Source of the DNA: Aquimarina spongiae
GTDB taxonomy: Bacteria; Bacteroidota; Bacteroidia; Flavobacteriales; Flavobacteriaceae
Direction of reading: 5' to 3'
Assembly (NCBI RefSeq): GCF_900141785.1
Contig: NZ_FQYP01000001.1
Coordinates: 310,001-374,000, forward strand
DNA length: 64,000 bases
Position numbers and translations under genes: made by a program. Position 1 is the stretch's first letter, and the number at the start of each line of letters is the position of its first letter. The notes under the pieces were generated by a model. That model did not search any database, was not told the DNA's origin, and saw only the letters and a list, made by a program, of their open reading frames with translations. Below, in pieces: positions 9,763 through 18,780 of this stretch.

Positions 9763-10880
9763 AAATCCTTTTTATCATAGATCAGGTGTATTTGCATGGA
9801 GGTATAGAACGAGTACTTTCGATTAAGGCAAACTATTTTGCGAAGCAAGAAGGTAATCAAGTTTATGTGGTAACCAGTGAGCAAAAGAATAACAAGCCTT
9901 GCTATTTTTTTGATGAACGGATAAAGTTTCAGGATTTGGGAATTAATTACAATAGGTATAAATCCTATTTTCATCCCAAAAACCTGTTGAAATTACCAGG
10001 TCATATCGGGAAAACAAAATCGGTCATTAAAAAGTTGCAACCTGATGTGGTTGTAGTTTGTAGCCATAGTGCAGACACCTATTTTGTTCCGTTTTTGGTA
10101 AAACGCGTTCCTAAAGTAAAAGAGTTTCATTATTCAAAATTTATTGAAGAAGGAAAGCGTAAACGTCCCGGAGTTTTCAAGAAATGGTTTTTTAGGTTTG
10201 CAGATTATGTAGAGTCAAAATATGACAAGTTAGTCATCTTAAATAATGATGAGTCTAACTATTACAAGAGCAATAACACAGTGGTTATTCCTAATCCGTT
10301 GACGTTCTATCCTAATGAAGTTTCCAAAGGTACTGCCAAAAGAATTATTACGGCAGGTAGAATAGCACACGTAAAGGGATATGATATACTAATTGATATT
10401 TGGAAATTGGTTCAGAAAAATAAGACCGATTGGCAACTTCATATCTTTGGAGATGGAGATAAAGGATATACGAAAAAATTACAGGATAAAATAGATAAAG
10501 AAGAACTAGGCGACAGTTTACAACTCAAAGGATCTACGTCAAATATTCAAGGAGAGCTATTGGACTCTTCTATTTTTGTAATGAGTTCGCATAACGAATG
10601 TTTTCCTTTGGTACTATTAGAAGCGCAAGCCTGTGGTTTACCTATTGTATCATTTGATTGTCCATATGGTCCAAGAAATATTGTAGATACAAAAAACGGG
10701 ATTTTAATACCTATTTATAATAATGAGACTTTTGCAGATCAATTATATCAACTGATGAATGATTCAGATCGGATCAAGGAAATGGGTAAAAATGCAAGAG
10801 ATAATGCACAACAGTATCAATTAGAGCCCGTAATGGGGATGTGGAAAAATATGTTTAATCAATTAATTGATAAGTCATGA
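9759..10880 (+). CDS. Glycosyltransferase family 4
   Basis: Second GT4 enzyme in tandem with the previous one and clearly its paralogue: the starts (MKILFIIDQ with GGIERVLSIKA) and the NPLTFYPNE linker run parallel. The donor-site pair is E280-x7-E288 in NECFPLVLLEAQACG. Coupled by ATGA overlaps to the genes on both sides. Probably adds the next sugar of the repeat unit, but specificity cannot be read. Confidence 0.87.
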   Translation: MKILFIIDQVYLHGGIERVLSIKANYFAKQEGNQVYVVTSEQKNNKPCYFFDERIKFQDLGINYNRYKSYFHPKNLLKLPGHIGKTKSVIKKLQPDVVVVCSHSADTYFVPFLVKRVPKVKEFHYSKFIEEGKRKRPGVFKKWFFRFADYVESKYDKLVILNNDESNYYKSNNTVVIPNPLTFYPNEVSKGTAKRIITAGRIAHVKGYDILIDIWKLVQKNKTDWQLHIFGDGDKGYTKKLQDKIDKEELGDSLQLKGSTSNIQGELLDSSIFVMSSHNECFPLVLLEAQACGLPIVSFDCPYGPRNIVDTKNGILIPIYNNETFADQLYQLMNDSDRIKEMGKNARDNAQQYQLEPVMGMWKNMFNQLIDKS

Positions 10881-11449
10881 GATCGTTAATCATCAATTTC
10901 TATAAACTGTTTTTGTTTCCTCATGTACTTTTGTACTATAGAAGTAGAAACAAATCAGCCATAGATATGGATATTGATCGTTGGGCTTCTGCCAAAGGAC
11001 TTACAGGAAGTCGAAGATCCTTATTATTAAGTTTTTTGGCGACTTCTCCTGATTTCAGAACAGTATTCTATCATAGAAACAGAGGTATGTTAGCTTCTTT
11101 ATTGAATATCTATTGTAGAAAAGAAAAATATTTTAGAATCGATATCAGTACCAAACTAGGTGGAGGGATTCTTACCGGACATCCATACAGCACTATTTTG
11201 AATGCAGAGGAGATCGGAGAGAATTTTTACGTCAATCATCTGGTAACTCTTGGTGAAGTTGATGGTAAAAGACCAACCATAGGAAATAATGTTTCTGTAT
11301 ATACGGGAGCCATTATTATTGGAGATATAAAAATTGGGAACAACAGTATTGTAGGAGCTGGATCCGTTGTGGTAAAGGATGTTCCCGATAATTGTGTAGT
11401 AGTAGGAAACCCTGCTAAAATCATTAAAAAAGACGGAAATAAAGTATAA
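10877..11449 (+). CDS. Left-handed beta-helix O-acetyltransferase (CysE/colanic-type)
   Basis: Hexapeptide-repeat acyltransferase that would acetylate a sugar with acetyl-CoA. The first ~85 residues are an unmatched helical region. From about residue 90 there are IG-x4 repeats (TIGNNVSVYTGAIIIGDIKI) and the catalytic-type His in NHLVTLGEV. It ends with the usual NPAKIIKK tail. The 190 residues and DISTKLGGGI motif resemble serine acetyltransferase-like sugar acetylases in capsule loci. It overlaps the preceding glycosyltransferase by 4 bases and precedes the adenylation enzyme by 22. Confidence 0.85.
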   Translation: MRSLIINFYKLFLFPHVLLYYRSRNKSAIDMDIDRWASAKGLTGSRRSLLLSFLATSPDFRTVFYHRNRGMLASLLNIYCRKEKYFRIDISTKLGGGILTGHPYSTILNAEEIGENFYVNHLVTLGEVDGKRPTIGNNVSVYTGAIIIGDIKIGNNSIVGAGSVVVKDVPDNCVVVGNPAKIIKKDGNKV

Positions 11450-11471
11450 TTAAATTCTAAATTGGGGGATT

Positions 11472-12956
11472 ATGAATTTGATATTAGATATACAAAAGGC
11501 AATAGAAACCAACTATGAACGCAATGCCTTTTGCATTAAAGAACAGTATTATAGTTACCAACAGTTTGCACAGGTTATTTCGGGCATAAGAAGTGCCATC
11601 CAGCAATCGGTAAAAAAGGAAGAAATTAATATTGGTTTGGTTACCAATGATGATATCCAAACCTATGCTTCTATCATTGCACTTTGGATGGAAGGTAAAG
11701 CATATGTGCCATTAAATCCTGAGTTTCCAGAAAGCAGAAACCAAATGGTGGCAGATTTGGCTGATATTGTTACTGTTTTAGACTCTTCAGAAAAAGAAGT
11801 GTTTGTCGAAACCAAAACAATTCTAACCAGACATTTAGATACAACCAATATAGATCTAAAACCAAATGTGGTTGCTGCAACTGATCTTGCCTATATTTTC
11901 TTCACTTCGGGAACTACAGGTACACCAAAGGGAGTGCCGATTACTTTTAGTAACCTTTCTAGTTTTATGGATGCATTTTGGGCACTGGATTATCCCATTA
12001 CCAAAGAAGATAGGTGTTTACAAATGTTTGAGTTGACCTTTGATCTTTCAGTAATGTCTTATCTGGCACCAATGCTCAAAGGTGCTTGTACGTATACCAT
12101 ACCCAAAGATAAAATAAAATATAGCTATATTTTTGAGTTGATGGAGGATTACGAGCTTACTTTTATGCTAATGGTTCCTTCGATTTTACATTATTTACGC
12201 CCGTATTTTGATGAAATCAACTGTCCGGCCATGAAGTACAGTTTGTTTTGTGGAGAAGCATTACCATTGGATGTTACTGAAGAGTGGAGTAACTGTGTTC
12301 CTAATGCCACAATTGCTAATGTATATGGCCCTACCGAATGTACCATATTTTGTACAGATTACACCTATGTTAGAAACGGAACAAACAAAACCCACAATGG
12401 GGTATTGACCATAGGGAAGGATATGAAAAATACAACTACAATTATTGTAGATGACGAGAATAATGAAGTTGCTGTAGGAGAAAGTGGAGAGTTATGTTTG
12501 AGTGGTGATCAACTTACCCCCGGGTATTGGAAAAATGAAACCAAGAATAAAAAAGTATTCTTTGATAAAGAATACAATGGGAAAAACACTAGGTTTTACA
12601 GAACAGGTGATTTGTGTAATGTGGATCACGAAGGTGATATTTTGTATTTGGGAAGAGTTGATTTTCAGGCTAAAATTCAAGGGTTTAGAGTAGAGTTATC
12701 CGAAATCGAGTTTCATGCCAAAGCAGGATTGGATAAGACCAATGCCGTAGCGATAGCTTTTACCAATAGGATTCATAACACAGAGATTGGGTTGGTAATA
12801 GAAGGCGAAGCTATGGATACGAATGATTTGGTAGTGTATATGAAAGGTAAATTGCCTGCTTATATGATACCAACACAAATAAAATTTATACAGAACTTTC
12901 CTTTAAACACCAACGGGAAAATAGATAGAAAGAAATTAAAAGAAATGTTTAGTTAA
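11472..12956 (+). CDS. DltA-like stand-alone amino-acid adenylation enzyme 1
   Basis: Activates an acid with ATP and loads it on a phosphopantetheine carrier. All core motifs are present: TSGTTGTPKG (145-154), YGPTE (285-289), YRTGD (376-380), GRxDxQxKI (394-402) and the C-terminal catalytic Lys483 in NGKIDR. Asp191 in FDLSV matches the Asp that binds the alpha-amino group in DltA and peptide-synthetase domains, so an amino acid is the likely substrate. The 494-residue length equals DltA. It is followed by a carrier protein, an MBOAT and an SGNH protein, the DltA-C-B-D set in slightly different order. Which amino acid is activated cannot be said. Confidence 0.85.
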   Translation: MNLILDIQKAIETNYERNAFCIKEQYYSYQQFAQVISGIRSAIQQSVKKEEINIGLVTNDDIQTYASIIALWMEGKAYVPLNPEFPESRNQMVADLADIVTVLDSSEKEVFVETKTILTRHLDTTNIDLKPNVVAATDLAYIFFTSGTTGTPKGVPITFSNLSSFMDAFWALDYPITKEDRCLQMFELTFDLSVMSYLAPMLKGACTYTIPKDKIKYSYIFELMEDYELTFMLMVPSILHYLRPYFDEINCPAMKYSLFCGEALPLDVTEEWSNCVPNATIANVYGPTECTIFCTDYTYVRNGTNKTHNGVLTIGKDMKNTTTIIVDDENNEVAVGESGELCLSGDQLTPGYWKNETKNKKVFFDKEYNGKNTRFYRTGDLCNVDHEGDILYLGRVDFQAKIQGFRVELSEIEFHAKAGLDKTNAVAIAFTNRIHNTEIGLVIEGEAMDTNDLVVYMKGKLPAYMIPTQIKFIQNFPLNTNGKIDRKKLKEMFS

Positions 12957-12971
12957 GAAAACAGAGTTCAT

Positions 12972-13211
12972 ATGGAAATTAGTACTATAAAAGAAAGAAT
13001 AAGTAATGTGTTGACCTCTATTTTGGAACACAGTAACTTCGAAATGCACGACGAATTAACGGCCAAAGATGTAGATGGATGGGATTCATTATCACATATG
13101 ATGATCATTACCAAAATTGAAGAAGAATTTGGTATTCGTTTTAAACTAAGAGAGTTAAATAAGCTTAAAAACATGGGAGCTTTGGTCTCCTTAGTACAAA
13201 GTAAGGCATAA
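12972..13211 (+). CDS. DltC-like acyl/aminoacyl carrier protein 1
   Basis: 79-residue acidic four-helix carrier. Ser39 in GWDSLSH is the expected phosphopantetheine attachment site. It starts 15 bases after adenylation enzyme 1 and ends 11 before the MBOAT, so it is probably charged by the former and handed to the latter. The DVDGWDS sequence is typical of stand-alone carriers of the DltC/FkbH-linked type rather than of the fatty-acid AcpP. No phosphopantetheinyl transferase is in the window. Confidence 0.88.
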   Translation: MEISTIKERISNVLTSILEHSNFEMHDELTAKDVDGWDSLSHMMIITKIEEEFGIRFKLRELNKLKNMGALVSLVQSKA

Positions 13212-13222
13212 GTCGACTCAGC

Positions 13223-14668
13223 ATGGTATTCAATTCTTTCGATTTTCTGGCATTTATTATTCCCGTATTACTACTGTACTGGCTGGTTTTCAAGAAATCC
13301 GATGTGTCACAAAACATATTGTTGTTGGTTTCCAGTTTGGTATTCTATGCATGGGCAGATTGGCGGTTTTTGGTATTGTTGATTGCCAGTACGTTGATTA
13401 ACTATGCGCTAGGAATTAAAATTGCACAAACCGAAGAGGATAAGAAAAGAAGTGTATTTCTGTACCTGGGATTGATCTTTAACGTAGGCTTGTTATTGTA
13501 TTTTAAGTATGCCAACTTTTTCTATCAAGGATTTTACGACATACTTCAGGTTTTTGGATCCAGTGTAAGTCATAATACTTTGCAGATTATCCTACCGCTA
13601 GGGATTAGTTTCTTTACTTTTCAAACCCTTGGATATCTTATCGATGTATTCAATGAAGAAATAGAACCTAGTAAAGATCTACTGCGTTTTTCTGTTTTTG
13701 TCACATTTTTTCCTAAGATATTATCGGGACCAATCGAAAGAGCTGCAGGACTATTACCACAACTCGAGGAGAAGAGAACCTTCTCTTACCCAGTAATGGT
13801 AGACGGATTGCGTCAAATTTTATGGGGATTTTTTGCCAAAGTAGTTATTGCAGAAAATTGTGCAGCTATAGTGAATCCTATTTTTAATGACTATCAAGCA
13901 CAGTCAGGAAGCACATTGCTGTTGGGTACGTTTTTCTATGCAATTCAGTTGTATGCAGATTTTTCTGGATATTCAAACATGGCGATTGGAGTAGGAAAAC
14001 TATTCGGTATTCAATTAATGCGAAACTTTTCCACTCCGTTCTTTTCAACAAACATTGCTGATTTTTGGAGAAAATGGCATATTTCATTAACTACCTGGAT
14101 GATGGATTATGTGTTTACTCCACTATCCTTTATTTTGAGAAGACATCAAAAAAGAGGATTAATGCTCTCTATCGTGGCTACTTTTATTCTGGTAGGTTTT
14201 TGGCATGGTGCCAATTGGACCTTTGTGGTGTATGGACTGTGTCACGGTCTTTATTTTATACCGCTGGTGTATTCAGGGAAGATGAATGCTTCTGAAGTTG
14301 TAGCCGAGGGTAAAGTACTTCCTTCTTTTAAAGAATTAGGTAAAATGATTTTGTTGTTTTTGCTGATTATGCTAACCGATGTTTTTTTTAGAGCAAACAA
14401 TGTCGTAGAGGCATTTGATTATTTTGGGAAAATATTCTCAGGGTCTTTGTTTGATTTTCCTTCGATATTAATGGGAAGCAATTCGCTAATTACACTAGGA
14501 TTGATTTCACTTTTTGTAGCCGTAGAGTGGATACATCGAGGGAAAAAGCATGATTTTGAGTTGAGTACATATCCGGTATGGATACGTTGGAGTTCTTATG
14601 TATTTATCTTTGTGTTATTGTTATTTTTCGGTAAAAGTGCAGAAACATTCATATATTTTCAATTTTAG
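13223..14668 (+). CDS. MBOAT acyltransferase 1 (DltB/AlgI-like)
   Basis: Polytopic membrane O-acyltransferase of the DltB/AlgI branch. It begins NSFDFLAF, keeps the catalytic His328 in GFWHGANW and the conserved FIYFQF C terminus, with about ten hydrophobic segments. It follows the carrier protein by 11 bases. By analogy with DltB it would pass the aminoacyl group from the carrier across the membrane to an acceptor. Its sequence departs from the other three MBOATs here: YVFTPLSFILRR replaces the DYLYIPLGG seen in the next two copies, which fits a different donor or acceptor. Confidence 0.88.
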   Translation: MVFNSFDFLAFIIPVLLLYWLVFKKSDVSQNILLLVSSLVFYAWADWRFLVLLIASTLINYALGIKIAQTEEDKKRSVFLYLGLIFNVGLLLYFKYANFFYQGFYDILQVFGSSVSHNTLQIILPLGISFFTFQTLGYLIDVFNEEIEPSKDLLRFSVFVTFFPKILSGPIERAAGLLPQLEEKRTFSYPVMVDGLRQILWGFFAKVVIAENCAAIVNPIFNDYQAQSGSTLLLGTFFYAIQLYADFSGYSNMAIGVGKLFGIQLMRNFSTPFFSTNIADFWRKWHISLTTWMMDYVFTPLSFILRRHQKRGLMLSIVATFILVGFWHGANWTFVVYGLCHGLYFIPLVYSGKMNASEVVAEGKVLPSFKELGKMILLFLLIMLTDVFFRANNVVEAFDYFGKIFSGSLFDFPSILMGSNSLITLGLISLFVAVEWIHRGKKHDFELSTYPVWIRWSSYVFIFVLLLFFGKSAETFIYFQF

Positions 14669-14674
14669 ACGATC

Positions 14675-15625
14675 ATGAAAAAGTTCATTTTAAAACTTAG
14701 CTTATTTTCTACCATTTGTTTGGGTATCGTCACTTTTGTATTGATGAACTATGGAGGGAATATTGACTATTTCTACGAGAAATTTACTACCCCAAAGACA
14801 AAATCGATGATTGTAGGGGATTCCAGAAGTTTTCAAGGGATTCAACCAGCTGTAATCAATGAGTATTTTAAAGATACCGAATATAATGCCCCGATGCTGA
14901 ATTATAGTTTTACGATTGCTCAGGCGATCATCGGACCTTTGTATAATGAAAGCATTTATAAGAAATTAGATGAGTCAGCAGATAATGGTATATTTATCAT
15001 TTCGGTAACTCCAGAGATGTTAACGGTACACGAAGGGTATGACAATGCTGTAGGAGAGTATAGAGAAGAAGGGCAACCACCTCATAATATGAATTTTGTA
15101 AATACGAATCCTAATTATGAGTATTTGGTAAAAAACTTATCGTTTTTTCATTTTAGAGCCATGTTTCGTCAAAAGTCAAAAGTACATAAGGATGGATGGT
15201 TAGAAGAAACCAATTTGCCAACAGATGAGAAAGTGTTCGAAGATTGGAAAAAAAATCAAATAGCGATGTTTTTGAAGGATGCCAAGAAATCAAAGTTGTC
15301 AGAGGTGAGGATTCAAAGTTTATCAGATTTGATCAACAAATTGAAGCAACACGGGCATGTGTTTTTGGTAAGAATGCCAATTTCAAAAGAATTTTTGAGT
15401 TACGAAGAACAATATTTTCCAACATTTGGGAATGTTATTGATAAGGTTGCAAAATCAAATGATATATCTTATTTTGATTTTAATTTAGGGGAGATGAAAT
15501 ATAAGACTTATGATGGACATCATATAGATAAATTTTCGGGAAAAGAATTTACAAAAGTCTTATCAGATTCTATTTTTAATAGTAAAAAAAAACGAAAAAG
15601 AGTAGCTGAACATAGCGTAAACTAA
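14675..15625 (+). CDS. DltD-like SGNH membrane-anchored protein 1
   Basis: One N-terminal membrane segment (about 7-26), then a periplasmic domain. VGDSRS places the nucleophile at Ser50, and a C-terminal Asp280-x-x-His283 (DGHH) would complete the triad. This is the DltD-like layout, in which the SGNH protein moves the acyl group onto the polymer. It begins 7 bases after MBOAT 1 and is the last gene of the Dlt-like cassette. Overall similarity to true DltD seems low, so the name describes architecture and position only. Confidence 0.72.
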   Translation: MKKFILKLSLFSTICLGIVTFVLMNYGGNIDYFYEKFTTPKTKSMIVGDSRSFQGIQPAVINEYFKDTEYNAPMLNYSFTIAQAIIGPLYNESIYKKLDESADNGIFIISVTPEMLTVHEGYDNAVGEYREEGQPPHNMNFVNTNPNYEYLVKNLSFFHFRAMFRQKSKVHKDGWLEETNLPTDEKVFEDWKKNQIAMFLKDAKKSKLSEVRIQSLSDLINKLKQHGHVFLVRMPISKEFLSYEEQYFPTFGNVIDKVAKSNDISYFDFNLGEMKYKTYDGHHIDKFSGKEFTKVLSDSIFNSKKKRKRVAEHSVN

Positions 15626-15626
15626 T

Positions 15627-16727
15627 ATGAATACCTTTATTCCTATAGATTGGTATTATCCGTTGTATCTTAATCTGTGCTTCTTTTTAGTACTTTTTAC
15701 GCTATTGCATACCCGAATTTTAAATATGAGCGAGCCTAAAAACTTGGCTTTTATCAATGTAACGGGATATGTACTATTGGCTTTTTTAATTTTTCATATT
15801 GGTCAAAGACCCGCCAGCCATAGGTTTGGAGATACGATCAATTACTATAGAACTTTTCAGCATTACAGTACGGGAGGAGAGATTCTTACGGTCAATGACT
15901 ATGGATGGCATGTATTTATGAAGACTATGGCTAGCTTTTCCTCTATTCATACTTTTTTTACCCTTTGTGCTTTCTTTTACATTTTTCCGATGTATAAGAT
16001 TTCCAAGGTGTATTTCAAGGACTATTGGTACTATGCGTTCATCATGTTCGTGGTTTCGTTTTCCTTTTGGACCTATGGAGTGAATGGGATGCGTAATGGT
16101 GCAGCTTGTTCTATTTTCCTTTGGGGATTCAGTTACCATAAAACCAACAAGGTAGTTATGGGGCTCTTATTTCTGGTAGCTTCATTTTTTCATAAAACCA
16201 CCTTATTACCCATCTTGGCATTTTTAATGACCTACATCTACAACAATCCAAAATTCTATTTCAAAGGCTGGCTGGCTTGTATACCGCTGTCGCTAGCGAT
16301 GGGTGGTTTTTGGATTTCATTATTTGCGGGGTTAGGATTTGGAGATGATGACCGGCTATCGGGGTATTTAACTAGTGAAGCTGCAGAGGGGACCTTCTCT
16401 AGTACAGGGTTTCGATGGGATTTTCTTTTTCATAGTGCCTTTGCCGTTTTTGCAGGATGGTATTTTGTATTTAAAAAGAAATTGGAAGATCCGGTTTACA
16501 ATAGATTACTCAATACCTACCTTATCTGTAATGGCTTTTGGATTTTGGTGATTAATGCAAACTATTCCAACAGATTTGCCTACCTGTCTTGGTTTATGAT
16601 GGCTATCGTAATCGCCTATCCATTTTTGACACAACGATTTTTTAAAAACCAACATTTTTTACTTGGGATGGTAATACTGGTATATTTTGCATTTACCTAT
16701 TTTATGTATTACTTCTTTTGGGGATAA
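15627..16727 (+). CDS. EpsG/Wzy-type polysaccharide polymerase
   Basis: Multi-pass membrane protein of 366 residues with the EpsG-family pattern: an early conserved region with GDTINYY, a central segment with FWTYGVNGMRNGAA, and a following FHKTTLLP. Such proteins polymerise flipped repeat units at the periplasmic face. It starts 1 base after the previous stop. It is the only polymerase candidate seen in the locus, although the locus has two priming transferases. Confidence 0.82.
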   Translation: MNTFIPIDWYYPLYLNLCFFLVLFTLLHTRILNMSEPKNLAFINVTGYVLLAFLIFHIGQRPASHRFGDTINYYRTFQHYSTGGEILTVNDYGWHVFMKTMASFSSIHTFFTLCAFFYIFPMYKISKVYFKDYWYYAFIMFVVSFSFWTYGVNGMRNGAACSIFLWGFSYHKTNKVVMGLLFLVASFFHKTTLLPILAFLMTYIYNNPKFYFKGWLACIPLSLAMGGFWISLFAGLGFGDDDRLSGYLTSEAAEGTFSSTGFRWDFLFHSAFAVFAGWYFVFKKKLEDPVYNRLLNTYLICNGFWILVINANYSNRFAYLSWFMMAIVIAYPFLTQRFFKNQHFLLGMVILVYFAFTYFMYYFFWG

Positions 16728-16748
16728 CTCTTAAACTAACTAACAACT

Positions 16749-17639
16749 ATGAAAACAATTACAGTATTCACACCAACTTATAATCGGGCCTACTGTTTGG
16801 ATCAGTGTTATCAAAGTTTGATACGGCAGACGAATCAAGATTTTCTTTGGTTAATTATTGATGATGGATCTTCTGATAATACCGAAGAACTAGTGAATTC
16901 TTGGATTGCTGAAAATAAGATTGCGATACAATATCATTTTCAGGAAAACCTGGGAATGCATGGCGGACATAATGCAGCATATCGTTTGATTGAAACCGAA
17001 CTTAATGTTTGTATTGATAGTGATGACTTTATGCCGGATGATGCTATCGAAAAAATCCTTGAGAATTGGGAAAAGATTAAAGGGAAGGACAATTTTGCAG
17101 GTTTAGTAGGTCTTGATGCTAATACCAAAGGAGATATTATTGGAACCAAAATTCCTGATCATCTTACAGAAACAAGACTCTATGATTTATACCATAAGCA
17201 TGGTGTTTTGGGAGATAAAAAACTAGTATTCAGAACTGAAGTGGTTAAAAAATATCCACCGTATCCTATTTTTGAAGGTGAACGTTTTGTTCCTCTTGGG
17301 TACCTGTATCAACTTATAGATCAGGATTACAAACTACTGCCAGTAAATGAGGTGTTTTGTATTGTGGAGTACTTAACCGATGGGTCGAGTATGAACATGC
17401 TAAAACAATATCGTAGACACCCTAATGGTTTTGCTTTTTCTAGAAAGAGTAGAATGAAATTAGGAGAGAGCTTTAGAGAGCGTTTCAAAAATGCAATTCA
17501 CTATGTTTCTTGTGCTTTGTTTACCAAGAATGGATCCTTTTTGACCGAGTCTCCAAGAAAACTAATCACCTTTTTGGCGATCCCGTTTGGAGTAGCATTA
17601 AACATGTATATCCGTTTTAAAACCAGAGGAGGAATATAA
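16749..17639 (+). CDS. Glycosyltransferase family 2
   Basis: GT-A fold inverting transferase. The N-terminal FTPTYNR is followed by DDGS (38-41) and the metal-binding Asp90-Ser-Asp92. A basic C-terminal part from about 235 may lie on the membrane. Its stop overlaps the next start (TAATG), so the two are coupled. It adds a sugar to the repeat unit, and which one is unknown. Confidence 0.9.
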   Translation: MKTITVFTPTYNRAYCLDQCYQSLIRQTNQDFLWLIIDDGSSDNTEELVNSWIAENKIAIQYHFQENLGMHGGHNAAYRLIETELNVCIDSDDFMPDDAIEKILENWEKIKGKDNFAGLVGLDANTKGDIIGTKIPDHLTETRLYDLYHKHGVLGDKKLVFRTEVVKKYPPYPIFEGERFVPLGYLYQLIDQDYKLLPVNEVFCIVEYLTDGSSMNMLKQYRRHPNGFAFSRKSRMKLGESFRERFKNAIHYVSCALFTKNGSFLTESPRKLITFLAIPFGVALNMYIRFKTRGGI

Positions 17640-18778
17640 TGGCACCAATAAGGGTATTGCAGGTTTTTACTATCATGAATCGGGGTGGGGCAGAATCAAT
17701 GATCATGAATTATTATCGAAATATTGATCGCGATCAAGTTCAATTCGATTTTTTGGTGCATCGCAAAGAAAAAGCAGCATTTGATGAAGAAATAGAACGT
17801 TTAGGAGGTAAGATCTATAAACTAGATCCTATCAACCCTGTTTCTCCTGGGAAATACTATGAGGCACTAAGAATTTTTTTTAAAGAGCATAGTGACTACG
17901 CTATTGTACATTCTCATCTCAATACCTTTAGTAATTTTCCGCTCAAAATAGCCAAAGAATTCAATATCCCTTGTCGGATTGCTCATGCACATATCGCAAT
18001 TTCCGAAATCAATCTATCCAGTATTCGTAAAGAAGGGCTAAAAGAAACAGCAAAGAAATGGATCAAGTTTCGATTAAGGCAAAAAGTAAAGGATAACACT
18101 ACCCATCTTTTTTCTTGTGGTGAGAAGGCAGGAAAGTGGCTTTTTGGCAAAGAGAGCTCATTTCAATTGATGAATAATGCGATTGATAGTAAGAAGTTCG
18201 CATATAACGAGGATGTTGCAAGAACCTATATGAATACACTAAACATAAAAGAAGATACCCTGGTATTGGGGCATGTAGGACGCTATGCTAGCCAAAAGAA
18301 TCATGCTTTTTTGATCGATATTTTTGCAGCTACACTCAAAAAAAATCAGAACTGCGTATTGATTTCGGTAGGAGATGGACCCCTAAGAGCTGGAATAGAA
18401 CAAAAAGCTAAAGCGTTGGGGATAGAGGATAAGATACTATTTTTGGGAGTTAGAGAAGATATCCCAGCATTGTTTCAGGTGTTTGACATATTTGTTTTTC
18501 CATCATTTTATGAAGGTCTTCCAGTTACCTTGATCGAAGCTCAGGCGGCTGGTGTGAAAGTAGTGGCATCCGATACTATTACTTCTGAAGTACATGTTAC
18601 CGATGAGATTGCTTTTTTATCACTGCAAAAAGAAGCCGATGTATGGGCCAAAACGATATTGAAGACAGATACCTCAAAAAAGGGGCAAAACACTGATAAA
18701 ATTATCGATGCAAATTATGATATTGTTTCCAATACCTTAGCGATGGAGAAATTTTACTTAGAACAATCAGCGATATAG
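17639..18778 (+). CDS. Glycosyltransferase family 4
   Basis: GT-B transferase with N-terminal MNRGGAESMI loop and donor site E292-x7-E300 in YEGLPVTLIEAQAAG. Resembles the EpsF/CapM-type enzymes common in capsule loci. Start ATG overlaps the previous stop by one base, and its stop is 2 bases before the CapK-like gene. Sugar specificity is unknown. Confidence 0.88.
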   Translation: MAPIRVLQVFTIMNRGGAESMIMNYYRNIDRDQVQFDFLVHRKEKAAFDEEIERLGGKIYKLDPINPVSPGKYYEALRIFFKEHSDYAIVHSHLNTFSNFPLKIAKEFNIPCRIAHAHIAISEINLSSIRKEGLKETAKKWIKFRLRQKVKDNTTHLFSCGEKAGKWLFGKESSFQLMNNAIDSKKFAYNEDVARTYMNTLNIKEDTLVLGHVGRYASQKNHAFLIDIFAATLKKNQNCVLISVGDGPLRAGIEQKAKALGIEDKILFLGVREDIPALFQVFDIFVFPSFYEGLPVTLIEAQAAGVKVVASDTITSEVHVTDEIAFLSLQKEADVWAKTILKTDTSKKGQNTDKIIDANYDIVSNTLAMEKFYLEQSAI

Positions 18779-18780
18779 CT

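Noticed and set aside
9561..9974. A 137-codon minus-strand frame
   Set aside because: It is antisense to two coupled glycosyltransferase genes with full family motifs.
15786..16139. A 117-codon minus-strand frame
   Set aside because: Opposite the EpsG-type membrane gene; hydrophobic codons read backwards often give such frames.
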